Below, in pieces: positions 63,972 through 64,000 of a stretch of DNA of 64,000 nucleotides. Source of the stretch: Bernardetia sp963719525 (GTDB lineage: Bacteria > Bacteroidota > Bacteroidia > Cytophagales > Bernardetiaceae). The notes beneath the pieces were generated by a model, which was given only the letters and a program-made list of their open reading frames with translations, did no database searches and was not told the origin of the DNA. Made by a program: the position numbers and the translations under genes. Where the stretch lies: positions 62,001 through 126,000 of the forward strand of contig CAVRCG010000004.1 in the NCBI GenBank assembly GCA_963719525.1, in the 5' to 3' direction. The number at the start of each line of letters is the position of its first letter. Position 1 is the first letter of the stretch.

Positions 63972-64000
63972 TTTAGAAAATAATTTGAATTGCTACTTAC

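Overview
The window is chromosomal DNA from a low-G+C member of the Bacteroidota, probably Cytophagales and close to Bernardetia/Flexibacter litoralis. The evidence is a type IX secretion (T9SS) type A sorting domain, a Bacteroidota-type ExbB/membrane protein/ExbD/ExbD cluster, lipoproteins with acidic residues after the lipobox, COG2509 and PepSY-like proteins, almost no Shine-Dalgarno sequences, and -7 elements of the TAnnTTTG type. The genus is an inference from protein character. No 16S or marker-gene comparison was possible.

Layout: 1-6.2 kb has an EgtD-like methyltransferase (5' end outside the window), a secreted two-repeat protein, hldD, and the mreBCD cell-shape operon. 6.6-8.7 kb is a Septu-like (PtuA/PtuB) defence pair whose HNH gene carries a frameshift. 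8.7-21.2 kb has an ABC exporter, two YceI proteins, TspO, a frameshifted GT-C glycosyltransferase preceded by a 99-bp tandem repeat of its own leader, and a giant TamB. 21.7-31.6 kb has a beta-helix lipoprotein, an M61 peptidase, the ExbB/ExbD proton-channel cluster, tRNA-Ser, an MFS transporter and a secreted protein. 31.7-41.9 kb has tRNA-Cys, a CNT nucleoside transporter, an Rpn nuclease gene followed by two free-standing copies of its C-terminal tail, a cysteine desulfurase, a SAM hydrolase, a histidine kinase, a TPR protein and ftsX. 41.9-43.7 kb is a compact three-gene cassette built around a TIGR04255-type protein. 43.9-64 kb has guaB, a fasciclin lipoprotein, a thioesterase, a tandem pair of secreted SPOR-like proteins (the second frameshifted), COG2509 dehydrogenase, ndk, an M48 protease, fabI, a T9SS cargo protein, lysoplasmalogenase and a decayed PAP2 phosphatase.

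Most of the window is envelope housekeeping: shape (MreBCD, FtsX), outer-membrane assembly and LPS (TamB, HldD), energised transport (ExbB/ExbD), fatty-acid synthesis (FabI) and periplasmic proteolysis. The accessory parts are the Septu-like pair, the Rpn tail array and the TIGR04255 cassette.

Three themes deserve attention. First, five reading frames are interrupted (egtD, ptuB-like, GT-C, SPOR paralogue, PAP2) and the tRNA-Cys seems to carry an extra anticodon-loop base, so either sequence accuracy or real gene decay must be settled. Second, at least four non-coding repeat families are present: a hairpin element in three copies, a GCTTCGC element in three copies, a mini-hairpin element bracketing the PAP2 remnant, and the leader tandem repeat. 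Third, the Rpn gene and its two loose tails look like a toxin with one internal and two external candidate antitoxins.
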